In this document: piece after piece, positions 22,139 to 33,242 of the stretch
Layout of the letters: each line of letters begins with the position of its first letter
How positions within the stretch are numbered: the stretch's first letter is position 1
Assembly (NCBI RefSeq): GCF_022539505.1
Contig: NC_061514.1
Coordinates: 338,317,090 to 338,381,089, forward strand
From: Lolium rigidum
Lineage: Eukaryota > Streptophyta > Magnoliopsida > Poales > Poaceae
Length of the DNA stretch: 64,000 nt
Direction: 5' to 3'
The notes under the pieces: model-generated
What the model was told of the DNA's origin: nothing
Database searches by the model: none
What the model saw: only the letters and a program-made list of their open reading frames with translations
Translations under genes and position numbers: made by a program

Positions 22139-23114
22139 TGATACGTCTCCAACGTATCGATAATTTCTTATGTTCCATGCTACATTATTGATGATATCTA
22201 CATGTTTTATACACATTATATGTCGTATTTACGCATTTTACGGAACTAACCTATTAACAAGGTGCCGAAGAGCCGATTCTTGTTTTCTGCTGTTTTTGGT
22301 TTCAGAAATCCTAGTAAGGAAATATTCTCGGAATTGGACGAAATCAACGCCCAGGGTCCTATTTTTGCACGAAGCTTCCAGAAGATCGAAGGAGAGTCGA
22401 AGTGCGGCCACGAGGTGGCGAAACACCAGGGCGGCGCGGCCCAGGCCCTGGCCGCGCCGACCTATGGTGTGGGCCCCTCGTGTGGCCCCCCGCTTTGCCC
22501 TTCCGCCTACTTAAAGTCTCCGTCGCGAAACCCCCAGTACCGAGAGCCACGATACGGAAAACCTTCCAGAGACGCCGCCGCCGCGAATCCCATCTCGGGG
22601 GATTCAGGAGATCGCCTCCGGCACCCTGCCGGAGAGGGGAACCATCTCCCGGAGGACTCTTCATCGCCATGATCGCCTCCGGAGTGATGAGTGAGTAGTT
22701 CACCCCTGGACTATGGGTCCATAGCAGTAGCTAGATGGTCGTCTTCTCCTGATTGTGCTTCATTGTTGGATCTTGTGAGCTGCCTAACATGATCAAGGTC
22801 ATCTATCTGTAATACTATATGTTGTGTTTGTCGGGATCCGATGGATAGAGAATACTATGTTATGGTGATTATCAATCTATTACTTATGTGTTGTTTATGA
22901 TCTTGCATGCTCTCCGTTATTAGTAGAGGCTCTGGCCAAGTTTTTGCTCTTAACTCCAAGAGGGAGTATTTATGCTCGATAGTGGGTTCATGCCTTCATT
23001 GATACCTGGGACAGTGACAGAAAGTTCTAAGGTTGTGTTGTGCTGTTGCCACTAGGGAAAAAACATTGATTCTATGTCTAAGGATGTAGTTGTTGATTAT
23101 ATTACGCACCATAC
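22139..23114 (+). repeat. Truncated 3' LTR of element C
   Basis: First 976 bases of the LTR, about 1% different from the 5' copy, including the TATA-like box near 22507 and the U5-type hairpin. It breaks off after ...ATTACGCACCATAC, where the full LTR continues with TTAATGC. Confidence 0.9.
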
Positions 23115-23144
23115 GTATCGATAATTTCTTATGTTCCATGCTAC
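23113..23144 (+). repeat. Second scrap of LTR start fused to the broken LTR
   Basis: Thirty-two bases (ACGTATCGATAATTTC and on) match positions 13-44 of the same LTR subfamily. They follow the truncated 3' LTR with a 2-base overlap (AC) and are fused at 23145 to Harbinger sequence. Confidence 0.8.
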
Positions 23145-23973
23145 CGGTGATGCAACAATCATCGATGATGATGATTCAAGTGATGAAGGGAAGAAGAGAA
23201 GCTCCACTCCTCACTCCGTCAACAATGGGCGGAGGAATGTGCATGGTAGGAAGACCGCCAAGGAAATGAAGGGAAAGAAGGCCGGAGATGATGACATCGC
23301 CATGGCTATGGAAAGGATTGCAAATGCAAGGTTGCAAGCAAATGAAGATAGAAAGATGCAACGAAACTTGGAGAAAGAGGCTATGGATGCTATTGAAGCT
23401 AGGAGAGCCGCTTTGGAGGAGAGGATTGCCGCCAATGAGGAGAAGAAGTTGGCTTTGGAGGAGAAGAGGCAAGCCTCCGAGGAGCATGCACGCCTAGCGG
23501 AGGAGGAGAGGAAGCTTTTCTTGATGGATACTTCCCATATGGATGAGAGGCAAAAGGAGTACATCAACCTTCTTCGCGATGAAGTGTTGGCCAAAAAGAG
23601 ATTGTTGGTAGCCAACATGAACACTTTCACTACCGGCATGTTTGGAGGAGGCATGTTTGGAGGAGCCATGCCGACGTTTGGAGGAGGCATGGGAGGCATG
23701 GCCGGCATGGGAAGCATGCCCATGCCCACCATGGGAGGCATGGCCGGCATGGGAGGCTATGGAGGCATGGCCGGCATGGGAGGACCAAGCTATGGAGGAG
23801 TCTTTGGAGGAACCATGGGAGACTCGGTGAGTGGTGTGTATGGGAGTATGGGAGCACCACCGGGAGGCTTCTTGTCTTCCATGAATGCTACTATTCCTCC
23901 TTCAACCCAAGATGACGAGGAAGAAGAAGAAGGTGTTGACTTGGAAAATGCGAAGTGTGATATGTATTTGTGA
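23131..23973 (+). CDS. Chimeric ORF: LTR-derived start plus Harbinger NAM-associated-type protein C-terminal half
   Basis: 280 codons open. Residues 1-5 (MFHAT) come from the LTR scrap; from residue 6 on the sequence is acidic (IIDDDDSSDEGKKR), then a long charged helix of E/A/R/K repeats (LEERIAANEEKKLALEEKRQ region), then a Gly-Met-rich tail of GGMGGMAGM-type repeats, ending DMYL. This is the layout of the C-terminal half of the NAM-associated/Myb-like proteins found with plant PIF/Harbinger transposons. The N-terminal DNA-binding half is missing, cut off at 23145. Whether it is expressed is unknown. Confidence 0.6.
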   Translation: MFHATGDATIIDDDDSSDEGKKRSSTPHSVNNGRRNVHGRKTAKEMKGKKAGDDDIAMAMERIANARLQANEDRKMQRNLEKEAMDAIEARRAALEERIAANEEKKLALEEKRQASEEHARLAEEERKLFLMDTSHMDERQKEYINLLRDEVLAKKRLLVANMNTFTTGMFGGGMFGGAMPTFGGGMGGMAGMGSMPMPTMGGMAGMGGYGGMAGMGGPSYGGVFGGTMGDSVSGVYGSMGAPPGGFLSSMNATIPPSTQDDEEEEEGVDLENAKCDMYL

Positions 23974-24350
23974 TATGTGTTCCATTTTGTCCATTTGAAC
24001 CATATGTCGTGTGTCATTGTTGAACTACGTCATTTTGTGTGTCGTTCTTGAACTATGTGATGTATGTTGCACTTTGTGTCCACTTAAATTATGGTACATT
24101 ATTTGTTTCATGAATTATGTGTGATTATTTGATCTTTGTGATTGCAAAATAGTATAGAAAACTGTTTTCCGCGCCCGCGCGCGCTGTATTTTGCCGCGCC
24201 CGGCGGAGGACGATTTTTTCCGCTTGCGCACGCGCTGCATTTTGCCGCGTCCGGCGGGGGAAAATACGGCCTAGCGCGCGCAAGCTGTTTACAGCGCGCG
24301 CTAGCAGAGGTTTAGCGCGCCGCGATATAGCGCGCCTGTTGGAGATGCTC
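23145..24350 (+). mobile_element. PIF/Harbinger transposon, right part only
   Basis: Right terminal sequence ...CTGTTGGAGATGCTC at 24336-24350 is the complement of the GAGCATCTCCAACAG end common to grass Harbinger elements, and TTA (24351-24353) is the expected 3-bp target. A 200-bp GC-rich subterminal region full of GCGCGC precedes it. The left end and transposase gene are absent; the element is cut at the fusion with element C. Confidence 0.7.
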
Positions 24351-24353
24351 TTA

Positions 24354-25061
24354 CAAACCATCGTATTTCGCTAATATTCAGCAAACTTTCAAATGACTGA
24401 CAGCAAAACCGACAAGATGAGAGAGTTGGTGGCATTGCGGCACATGATTTATAAAGAAACAAAACTATGTGGCAACAACCCTCTGGCATGCATGGTTGGT
24501 GCATTGCGCACATGTATAATCCGACCTTACTACTACTCGAGATCTCTATCGGGTTCTAATCCTTTCCCTCACACGGCAAGCGCAAAAGGAGACGAAAGTC
24601 TAGGCTTTATTCGCCTTCCCAGAAAACGCAAACACGACCTACTTCATGGCCTGCAAAAAGGAGTGACAGAAATAGTTAGTCTAAGCCTTAAAGTAAAGGG
24701 GCTGAGTTCTAATGTATAGGACAACATGTGCGATTGTGCATGCATATGCATCCATGCAGCTGTATTGAACTGTCGTGTTGCTCATGCATGGATAAAGCTG
24801 AGTAACAGTAGTATATTGACGATTCCATTCGATTAAAGAAATCTTATTATACATAAGTATGCATGGGAAGCATTGTCATTATACCAATGTCGCCATAAGT
24901 AATGTTTGGTACTGCTAACTACTATGGGCATCCCACTCGATAGCTGTTGTGCTCATACTTTAGCCCCTCCCCAAAATAACACCCATACTGTATTATCATA
25001 TCGAGAATTTCGACTTTTTGTTAGAAAGGTCATGATACAATCAAGTATTCTTCAAAATATG
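24354..25061. other. Unassigned sequence
   Basis: Mixed composition. A 108-codon plus-strand frame at 24393-24719 shows no recognisable domain. No repeat recognised. Confidence 0.4.
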
Positions 25062-25063
25062 TA

Positions 25064-25334
25064 CTCCCTCCGTCCTAAAATGTAAGGCGTTTAAGCCTCT
25101 AAAGATTGGTTAAAAGTCAACGTTTTAAAAGTTTGACCAAGTTTATACATAAAGATATAAAGATTTACAATACTAAATCAATATCAATATGTAGATTCAC
25201 CACAAAGTATATTTTCTTAATATTTCCATTTGATATTGTGGATGTAAATATTTTTTCCTAAATATTTGATCAAAGTTAGTAAGATTTTACTTTCAACTAA
25301 TCTTTAGACGCCTTACATTTTGGGATGGAGAGAG
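25064..25334. mobile_element. Stowaway-type MITE, complete
   Basis: 271 bp flanked by TA on both sides. Ends CTCCCTCCGTCCTAAAATG and its near complement CATTTTGGGATGGAGAGAG pair over about 30 bases, continuing into GTAAGGCGTTTA/GACGCCTTAC. It lies about 1.6 kb upstream of the peroxidase gene. Confidence 0.85.
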
Positions 25335-25336
25335 TA

Positions 25337-26789
25337 TATTTTACACAATACCATAAGATTAAAGAAATATAACCCCTATCATTTACTTCCATGGATGCAT
25401 AGAACTGTGAACCGAATATATGTTTACATAAGTAAAAGAAATATCTTCTCATTCTGATTTTTTTTTCAAAAACGAAAGATTTCATCCAAAGAAAATATTT
25501 AAATATTCTTTTGTCCATCCGATTTGTCAAAACCTAGCAAAAAATACGAAGGGACAAAACATTGGTCCTGCCAAACAAAGAACCAACATGAAAAGAATAT
25601 TTTACAAGCAAACCTAGTTATCTAACGATCATGTCCTTGTGACCGAATCAAGATCTGAAACAGATAGATAGGAGGACGACAAAACCAAGAAACCGATTAG
25701 TAGGGTGGTAGTTCGTACCAGTTTTGTGAGTGTGGAACCATATGTCGACATGCATGACAAAATTTAAGTTTTGTGTGTGTTGGGTTTTGTGTCCTAGATG
25801 GCATATATCGAGATAAAGACGAAATTGCACAGAAAAATTCATGCGGATCTACCCTTACCCTTGTGTTGGGGATGTGGCCAACGCTCTGCACATGAGAGTG
25901 TATGATATGTTGGTTACGCAAATTGATGTCTCAAGCCCAACCTATTGTTGTTTGTCCATTCGCCTAACTTGAGGCAGCTTCCGGAAGTGCAGAAAGAAAT
26001 ATTGTGGGATGACAGTTGCTCAGAGTATATTCAGCCTTGCCGGTTGGCACCATACTAGCAGATTAATTACATGATGTTTAGCTGATATATGCTGGTTGAT
26101 TCATGTCTCGATCTCGCACGATCCGTAAGTTGTAACAATTTGGAGATTAATTTTTTTTTAATAAAAAGCTGTGTGGAGGAATTGACGCAGAGACTGGAGT
26201 TATACTCTCCTTTTCGAGGAAAAAATAGCCTTGCCTAATACCTTATCCTTATCGAAAGATGTGGAAACATCAAAAGATTAAATGGAGCAAGGGACTGTGT
26301 TGTTGCAGTACATTTTTTTTTACGGAAATTACATCTAAGTATTTTGATGTAAGTCTGATATGTACCTCTCTTCCTAATTACTCTGAAAGTATAAGGTAAG
26401 ACATTCTACCAATTTGAATTGAACTTCTAGGACATCTTATATCTGGGCATAGAGGGGGTAGTATATTTTTTGAGAACTAGTTTAGAAAAACATGGAGAAC
26501 ATATTTTGATCATTATGATCAAGTCCATACTCCATAGAGTCGACCGCAAAAATTTCCCATTCCCTCGAGAGGATTCCATATTTTCGTTAGGTGAACACAT
26601 TATTGCAGCACGATAAACATTTTGTAGATAGAGATATGAACAAATTTATATGGTATTTTCCAAGTCTTCTTGATCTCATTCCATTGAAGTATATAGACAG
26701 GGACCCCATACCATTTGAAAAAATCGTTAATTTGAGGAAAGCAGCAATTGAAAGGCACAGAGCGTGTCGTCGTCTCTCACTTTCTCCAT
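25337..26789. other. Upstream region of the peroxidase gene
   Basis: AT-rich, no gene recognised. A degenerate Stowaway-like end (AGAGGGGGTAGTA) occurs at about 26450-26462; a matching left end near 26363 is too weak to call. Confidence 0.4.
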
Positions 26790-26797
26790 CTATAAAT
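26790..26797 (+). promoter_or_regulatory. TATA box of the peroxidase gene
   Basis: CTATAAATAATAA context, about 100 bases before the ATG, which allows a 5' UTR of roughly 70 bases. Confidence 0.65.
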
Positions 26798-26895
26798 AAT
26801 AAGATCCGTAAACATGGGCAGTGCACAACCATCTCCCCACATTCATCTGTACTCAGTAGCTAAGCTTACACACCATTCTCATCAGCTAAGGAGAC

Positions 26896-27855
26896 ATGGC
26901 TAAGCTTGCCATTTTCATCTCGTGCGCCTTGCTCCTAGCCTCGGCGTGCCAAGGCCTCCAGGTGGGTTACTACAAGAAGACGTGCCCCAATGCAGAGGCC
27001 CTCGTGCGCGCCCAGGTGAAGAAGGCCGTCCGCTCCGACGCCGGCTCCGGCGCCGGCCTCATCCGCATGCTCTTCCATGACTGCTTCGTTGAGGGCTGCG
27101 ACGCGTCTGTCCTGCTCGACCCGACGTCGGCCAACCCGCAGCCGGAGAAGCTCGGCGCACCGAACAACCCGAGCCTGCGCGGCTACGAGGTGGTCGACGC
27201 GGCCAAGGCCGCCGTCGAGCGCGCCTGCCCGGGCGTCGTGTCCTGCGCCGACATCATCGCCTTCGCCGCCCGCGACGCGTCCTATCTCCTCAGCGACGCC
27301 AGGGTCAGCTTCCACGTCCCCGCTGGTCGGCTCGACGGACGCAGATCCATCGCCAACGACACGCTCCTGTTCCTGCCCGGCCCGTCCTCCAACCTGTCCA
27401 CCCTCGTCTCCGGCTTCACCGCCAAGGGCCTCTCCACCGAGGACATGGTCGTGCTCTCCGGCGCGCACTCCATCGGCCGGTCACACTGCTCCTCATTCGT
27501 CCAGGACCGCCTCGCCTCCCAGTCCGACATCGGCGCGCCACTCGCCAGCCTCCTGCGTCGGCGGTGCCCGGCTAGCCCGACCACGGGCAACGACCCGACG
27601 GTGGTGCAGGACTTCGTGACGCCGAGGAAGCTGGACAACCAGTTCTACAGAAACGTGCTGGCGCGCAGGGTGCTGTTCACGTCGGACGCCGCGCTGCTGA
27701 CGGCACCGGCCACAGGGAAGATGGTGCGCGCCAACGCCAGGTTCCCGGCGTCGTGGGAGAAGAAGTTCGCTAAAGCGATGGTCAAGATGGCCAACATCGA
27801 CATCAAGGGCCGCGGCGTCGGAGAGGTCAGGAAGAACTGCCGCATCGTCAACTAG
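26896..27855 (+). CDS. Class III (secretory) peroxidase
   Basis: 319 codons, single exon. Class III peroxidases are secreted haem enzymes that use H2O2 to oxidise phenolics, for example in lignification, wall cross-linking and defence. Seen: hydrophobic signal peptide (residues 1 to about 20, cut near CQG/LQ); distal haem pocket R57 and H61 in LIRMLFHDCF; proximal haem ligand H191 in VLSGAHSIGRSHC; Pro142 of the substrate channel; eight conserved cysteines at 30, 63, 68, 111, 117, 198, 224 and 315, right for the four standard disulphides; two N-glycosylation sites (N154, N166). The length fits the mature family. The start is supported by the signal peptide and the TATA box. Most plant members have introns; this one has none, and its GC content is far above the flanks, as is common in grass genes. 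No long C-terminal extension, so apoplastic. Confidence 0.95.
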   Translation: MAKLAIFISCALLLASACQGLQVGYYKKTCPNAEALVRAQVKKAVRSDAGSGAGLIRMLFHDCFVEGCDASVLLDPTSANPQPEKLGAPNNPSLRGYEVVDAAKAAVERACPGVVSCADIIAFAARDASYLLSDARVSFHVPAGRLDGRRSIANDTLLFLPGPSSNLSTLVSGFTAKGLSTEDMVVLSGAHSIGRSHCSSFVQDRLASQSDIGAPLASLLRRRCPASPTTGNDPTVVQDFVTPRKLDNQFYRNVLARRVLFTSDAALLTAPATGKMVRANARFPASWEKKFAKAMVKMANIDIKGRGVGEVRKNCRIVN

Positions 27856-28452
27856 CAATGCAAATGCAAGCTACATTTTGGTTTCGTCTGATCCAATATC
27901 TGATTGGTTGTGAAGAATTTTCCTCTTCCCTTTATGTTGCATTTTTGCGGGGAGAAGCCGTATTTGTTGATTACTTTTATTTGCCGATTTGCACTTGTTG
28001 TCTGGCATGCACTGCCTTGCTGAAGAAATGTAGCAATGTCTCTTTGCTGTTCGATTTGAATGTCAGATTTTACTGCACTGCTAGTACTAGCTTTGCTAGA
28101 ATTTCACATATCCAATTTGTATGTGCTTATGAAATATGAAATACCAAAGGGCCAAGGATCCGGAGTGCAACCTTTCCTACAATTTCACATCTCCTCCTCC
28201 TCCTCCCCGGCCCCCTCCCCTCCCGGGTCGCTCGTGCGGTGGCGGCTCTAGAGGGCCAATGATCGCAGGTGGGGCCCGGCCTCCAATCGGTGGAGGGCTA
28301 GGAAACACCCCTTGTTGATCCTCACCGCGTGGAGGTGACACTGCAATGCGTGTCGCGGAGGCAGCGTCCAGCTGGCAGACGAGGAAGACCGTCAAGGCTG
28401 CGCTGAAGGGCGGTGCGACGGCCAGCCCACCGCGGCGGCGGTGCGTTCTGCG
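27856..28452 (+). other. Peroxidase 3' region and a GC-rich stretch
   Basis: 27856 to about 28060 is similar to the relic at 58080-58246 and is probably the 3' UTR. From about 28180 the sequence turns GC-rich (CTCC repeats, then a frame-poor region) up to the CACTA-like end at 28453. No gene recognised in the latter. Confidence 0.5.
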
Positions 28453-28660
28453 CACTGCAAGAGATATGATAAACTATGACGAAAATCCTCGTGACGGTGG
28501 TCCATAACGTCATTGACTGCGGTAATATGTGACGTTCCGTACCTAGCATCATGGATTCTCAATAATCCGTGACGTCACACAATCACCGTCACTCAATGAC
28601 ATATTCCATGACAGTTTGGATAGCTTCCATGACGAAACGTGCCTCGTTACAAAAGAATTC
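28453..28660 (+). mobile_element. CACTA-like left end with subterminal repeats
   Basis: Starts CACTGCAAGAGATATGATAA and carries many short TGACG/GTGACG motifs in both directions, typical of CACTA subterminal regions. Its first 29 bases match the inverted end at 50939-50967 in 25 positions. The flanking triplets (GCG at 28450-28452 and GTA at 50968-50970) do not match, so it is not certain that both ends belong to one element. Confidence 0.55.
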
Positions 28661-28723
28661 AATAGTAGACTCGTGCGAGGGGGGTACGAGACCTACTAAC
28701 TTAGTATAATTATATTCAATATA

Positions 28724-28847
28724 TTCCCTCTATCCATACAAAGATACCATAGATGTGTCTAAATTCAGATATATCTATTCACTAAAAGGAGTCTAGGTAT
28801 ATCTAAATTTAAACAAACTTACGACATTCTTTTATGGACAGAGGTAG
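28724..28847. mobile_element. Stowaway-type MITE, complete but diverged
   Basis: 124 bp with TA on both sides (28722-28723, 28848-28849). Ends TTCCCTCTATCCATA and the inverted TATGGACAGAGGTAG. The interior (ATAGATGTGTCTAAATTCAG type) is typical of the same MITE group as the fragment at position 1. Confidence 0.75.
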
Positions 28848-28849
28848 TA

Positions 28850-29293
28850 TAACACATTTCTCCCGTAAATTTACCTCGAATCTTGAGGGATTTTGAGAGA
28901 ATTATGGCTACATGGTACATGTAAGTTTGCATGTCAACATTTTGTAATTTTTTTTATTTTGATGTATTATCTCGTAAAAACATTATTTGTAATTTCAAAA
29001 TTTGAGATAATATTAAAACAATATGTACAGAAAAAATTGAACTAGCTCTAAAATGTGCGGGGCAAAGATTACACGGTCCCATTTACACCCGCAATACACT
29101 AGCAATAAACCTTACGCTAGGAAAATTTCTCAAGTTGTCAAATTTGCTTTGTAAGGTACAAGTGCGGGAGCTGAAAACTGAAAGGCAACGCGCGATAACT
29201 CAAAATTTGGACGGTGTGGCCGCCATATTTTCCTCCCCCGTGTAAAAAAAAAGAAGAAAACTGCACTCCCCACGACCACGAACCCTAACCCAC
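28850..29293. other. Unassigned sequence left of element D
   Basis: No recognised feature. Together with 45829-46056 it formed continuous DNA before element D inserted. The joined stretch changes from AT-rich to a C-rich, 5'-UTR-like sequence with several ATG codons, possibly the start of a captured gene fragment. Confidence 0.4.
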
Positions 29294-30884
29294 TGATACG
29301 TCTCAAACGTATCTATAATTTCTTATGTTTCATCCTACTTTTATGACAATACTTGAATGTTTTATACATACTTTACAGCATTATTATACATTTTCCGGCA
29401 CTAACCTATTAACAAGATGCCGAAGTGCCAGTTGCTGTTTTCTGCTGTTTTTGGTTTCAGAAATCCTACAAAGGAAATATTCTCGGAATTAGACGAAATC
29501 AACGCCCAGGGTCCTTTATTTCCACGAAGCTTCCAGAAGACCGAAAGGGAAACGAAGTGGGGCGACGAGGCGGCCACACATCAGGGCGGCGCGGCCCAAG
29601 CCCTGGCCGCGCCGGCCTGTTGTGTGGGGCCCTCGCGTCGCCCCCGGACCTACCCTTCCGCCTACAAATAGCCTTCTTCGCGAAACCCCCTGTACCAAGA
29701 GCCACGATACGGAAAACATTATTGAGAGGCCGCCGCCGCCAATCCCATCTCGGGGGATTCAGGAGATCGCCTCCGGCACCCTACCGGAGAGGGGAATCAT
29801 CACCGGTGGGGCTCTACATCATCATGCCCGCCTCCGGATTGATGCGTGAGTAGTTCATCCTTGGACTATGGGTCCATAGCAGTAGCTAGATGGTTGTCTT
29901 CTCCGCTTGTGCTATCATTGTTTAGATCTTGTGAGCTGCCTAACATGATCAAGATCATCTATTTGTAATGCTACATGTTGTGTTTGGCGGGATCCGATGA
30001 ATATAGAATACTATGTTAAGTTGATTATCAATCTATCATATATGTGTTGTTTATGTTTTTCTTGCATGCTCTCCGTTGCTAGTAGAGGCTCTGGCCAAGT
30101 TGATACTTGTAACTCCAAGAGGGAGTAATTATGCTCGATAGTGGGTTCATGCCTCCATTGAATCTGGGATCGTGACAGTAGGTTCTAAGGTTGTGGATGT
30201 GCTGTTGCTACTAGGGATAAAACATCGATGCTTTGTCTAAGGATATTTGTGTTGATTACATTACGCGCCATACTTAATGCAATTATCTGTTGTTTACAAC
30301 TTAATACTGGAAGGGGTTCGGATGATAACCTGAAGGTGGATTATTTAGGCATAGATGCATGCTGGATAGCGGTCTATGTACTTTGTCGTAATGCCCTGAT
30401 TAAATCACATAGTAATCATCATTGATATGTATTGAATCTTTATGTGTCAATTGCCCGCCTGTAATTTTTTCATCCAGCATGTTAGTTATCTTATTGGAGA
30501 GACACCTCTAGTGAACTGTGGACCCCGGTCCATTCTTTTACATCTGAATACATTCCACTGCAATCATTGTTCTTTACTGTTCTTTGCAAACAAACACCAT
30601 CTTCCACTCGATACGCTTAATCCTTTGTTTTTAGCAAGCCGGCGAGATTGACAACCTCACTGTTACGTTGGGGCAAAGTACTTTGATTGTGTTGTGCAGG
30701 TTCCACGTTGGCGCCGGTTTCACTGGTGTTGCGCCGCACTACATTCCTCCACCAACAACCTTCACGTGCTTCTTGGGTCCTACTGGTTCGATAACCTTGG
30801 TTTCATACTGAGGGAAACTTGCTGTTCTGCGCATCATACCTTCCTCTTGGGGTTCCCAATGGACGTGTACATCTACGCGCATCA
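29294..30884 (+). repeat. 5' LTR of element D
   Basis: 1591 bp. TATA-like CTACAAATAG near 29662. U5-type hairpin and GC-rich transcribed part as in C. It is nearly identical to the 3' LTR. Confidence 0.95.
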
Positions 30885-30894
30885 AGCTTTTTTC

Positions 30895-30912
30895 TGGCGC
30901 CATTGCCGGGGA
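30895..30912 (+). promoter_or_regulatory. Primer binding site of element D
   Basis: TGGCGCCATTGCCGGGG, ten bases inside the LTR; tRNA-Asp type with one change (A for G at position 8) relative to E. Confidence 0.75.
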
Positions 30913-31133
30913 GATCAAGACACGCTGCAAGGGGAGTCTCCACTTCCAATCTCTTTACTTTGTTTTTGTCTTGCTTTACTTTATTTTATTTACTGTCTTG
31001 TTTGCTTCATACTAAAACATAAAAAAATTAGTTACTTTATTTACTGTCTTATTTACTAGCTCTATATCAAAACACAAAAAAATTAGTTACTTGTCTTTAC
31101 TTTATTTGCTTAGTTTACTTTACTACTGTTACA

Positions 31134-33242
31134 ATGGGTACTCCTGAAAATACTAAGTTGTGTGATTTCACTAGCACAAATAATAATGATTTTATATGTA
31201 CTCCTATTGCTCCACCTGCTACTGCAGCAGAATTCTATGAAATTAAACCTGCTTTACTGAATCTTGTTATGAGAGATCAATTTTCTGGTGTTAGTAATGA
31301 TGATGCTGCTGCCCATCTTAATAATTTTGTTGAACTTTGTGAAATGCAAAAGTATAAGGATATAGATGGTGATATTATAAAACTGAAATTGTTTCCTTTC
31401 TCATTAAGAGGAAGAGCTAAAGATTGGTTGCTTTCTTTGCCTAAGAATAGTATTGATTCATGGACTAAATGTAAAGATGCTTTTATTAGTAAATATTATC
31501 CTCATGCTAAGATTATATCTTTGAGAAGTAGCATAATGAATTTTAAACAATTTGATAATAAACATGTTGCTCAAGCATGAGAGAGAATGAAATCTTTGGT
31601 AAAGAATTGCCCAACCCATGGACTGACTACTTGGATGATCATCCAAACCTTTTATGCAGGATTGAATTTTTCCTCAAGGAACCTATTGGATTCAGCTGCT
31701 GGAGGTACTTTTATGTCCATCACCCCGGGCGCCGCAACTAAATTACTTGATGATATGATGATCAATTACTACGAATGGCAAACTGAAAGAACTCCTCAAG
31801 GTAAGAAGGTAAATTCTGTTGAAGAAACCTCTTCTTTGGGTGATAAGATTGATGCTATTATGTCTATGCTTGCAAATGGTAGATCTCATATTGATCCTAA
31901 TAATGTTCCTTTAGCTTCATTGGTTGCTCAAGAAGAAAATGTTGATGTGAATTTCATTAAGAATAATAATTTCAACAACAATACTTATAGGAATAATTAT
32001 GGTAACAACAACTATAGGCCATATCCTTCTAATAATGGTAATGGTTATGGTAATTCTTATGGTAATTCTTACAACAATAATAAGAGTGTACCCTCTGGTC
32101 TTGAAGTGATGCTTAAAGAATTTATTAGTACACAAACTGCTTTCAATAAAACTGTTGAAGAAAAGCTTGGTAAAATTGATATTCTTGCTTCTAAGGTTGA
32201 TAGTCTTGCTCTTGATGTTGATCTTTTAAAATTGAAAGTTATGCCTAAGGAAGTTAAAGATGCTAGGTTTGCTAAAGCAAATGCCATCGAAGTTCGAATT
32301 AATGATAATATTAGACTGTTGGCTGAATTGCATGCTATGTGGGATAGAGAAGAAAAAGAAAAACTTGCTAAAGAGAATAATGTAGCTTAAGTATGGACTA
32401 TTACCACCACTAGCAATGTTGATTTTTCACATGTTGCTACACCTCGTACTATCAATGGTAAAACAATTGGTGTTGGCAATGTTTATACTCCTAGTGCAAA
32501 GCGTACAAAATTGGCTGAAACTGCTGAAACTGCTGTTTGTGATAAAACTGCTGAAATTTTTCAAAATATTGGTGACAATGATTCCATTGCTGTAGAACAT
32601 AATGGTTTAGATTTTGATGATTGTCATATTACTGAAGTTATAAAGTTCTTACAAAAACTTGCTAGAAGTTCCAATGCTAGTGCTATAAATTTATCCTTTA
32701 CAAAACATATTACAAATGCTCTCATTAAAGCTAGGGAAGAGAAATTAAAACTTGAAGCTTCTATTCCTAGGAAGTTAGAAGATGGTTGGGAGCACATCAT
32801 TAAAATGAAATTCAATGACTTTGAGTGTAATTCTTTATGTGATCTTGGTGCAAATATTTCTGTTATGCCTAAAAATATTTATGATATGCTTGACTTGCCA
32901 CCATTGAAGAATTGTTATTTCGATGTTAATCTTGATGATAATGTTAAAAAGAAACCTTTGGGGAGGATTGATAATGTTCGCATTACGGTTAATAATAACC
33001 TTGTCCCCGTTGATTTTGTTGTTTTGGATATTGAATGCAATGCATCTTGTCCTATTGTGTTGGGAAGACCTTTTCTTCGAACTGTTGGTGCTATTATTGA
33101 TATGAGGGAAGGTAATATTAAATATCAATTTCCTCTCAAGAAAGGTATGGAACACTTCCCTAGAAAGAGAATGAAGTTGCCTTTTGATTCTATTATTAGA
33201 AAAAGTTATGATGTTGATGCTTCTTCTCTTGATGTTACTTGA
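31134..33242 (+). pseudogene. Element D gag-protease with two nonsense codons
   Basis: One frame runs from the ATG at 31134 to the stop at 33240-33242, broken only by TGA at 31578-31580 (C has TGG there) and TAA at 32388-32390 (C has AAA). Order: gag domain, Asn/Gly/Tyr-rich low-complexity stretch (31960-32090), helical linker, retropepsin (LCDLGANISVMP near 32837, VLGRPFLRT downstream). It is the best guide to the original protein of C. Two point nonsense codons and no frameshift imply recent decay, or mobilisation in trans of an already defective copy. Confidence 0.9.

Larger units (their letters stand above)
15591..23114 (+). mobile_element. Element C: non-autonomous gypsy element (Sabrina/WHAM-like), 3' LTR broken
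   Basis: Plus-strand element with a 1602-bp 5' LTR starting TGATACGTCTCCAACGTATC, a PBS of the tRNA-Asp type, one gag-protease region, about 2.6 kb of non-coding 3' region, and a 3' LTR from 22139 that stops after 976 bases. There is no trace of reverse transcriptase or integrase. The LTR start and layout match what I remember of the Triticeae Sabrina/WHAM families. No right-hand TSD exists because the 3' LTR is truncated. Confidence 0.85.

Noticed and set aside
23640..23860. Gly-Met repeats suggesting a structural or silk-like protein
   Set aside because: The repeats are the usual low-complexity tail of Harbinger-associated NAM-type proteins, and the charged helix before them fits that family.
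26363..26463. A second Stowaway MITE upstream of the peroxidase
   Set aside because: Only the right end resembles the consensus; the left end pairs too poorly and the TA flanks are unclear.
26935..27858. Long reverse-strand and shifted-frame ORFs over the peroxidase
   Set aside because: They are shadows of a GC-rich coding region; only the plus-strand frame has the catalytic motifs and signal peptide.
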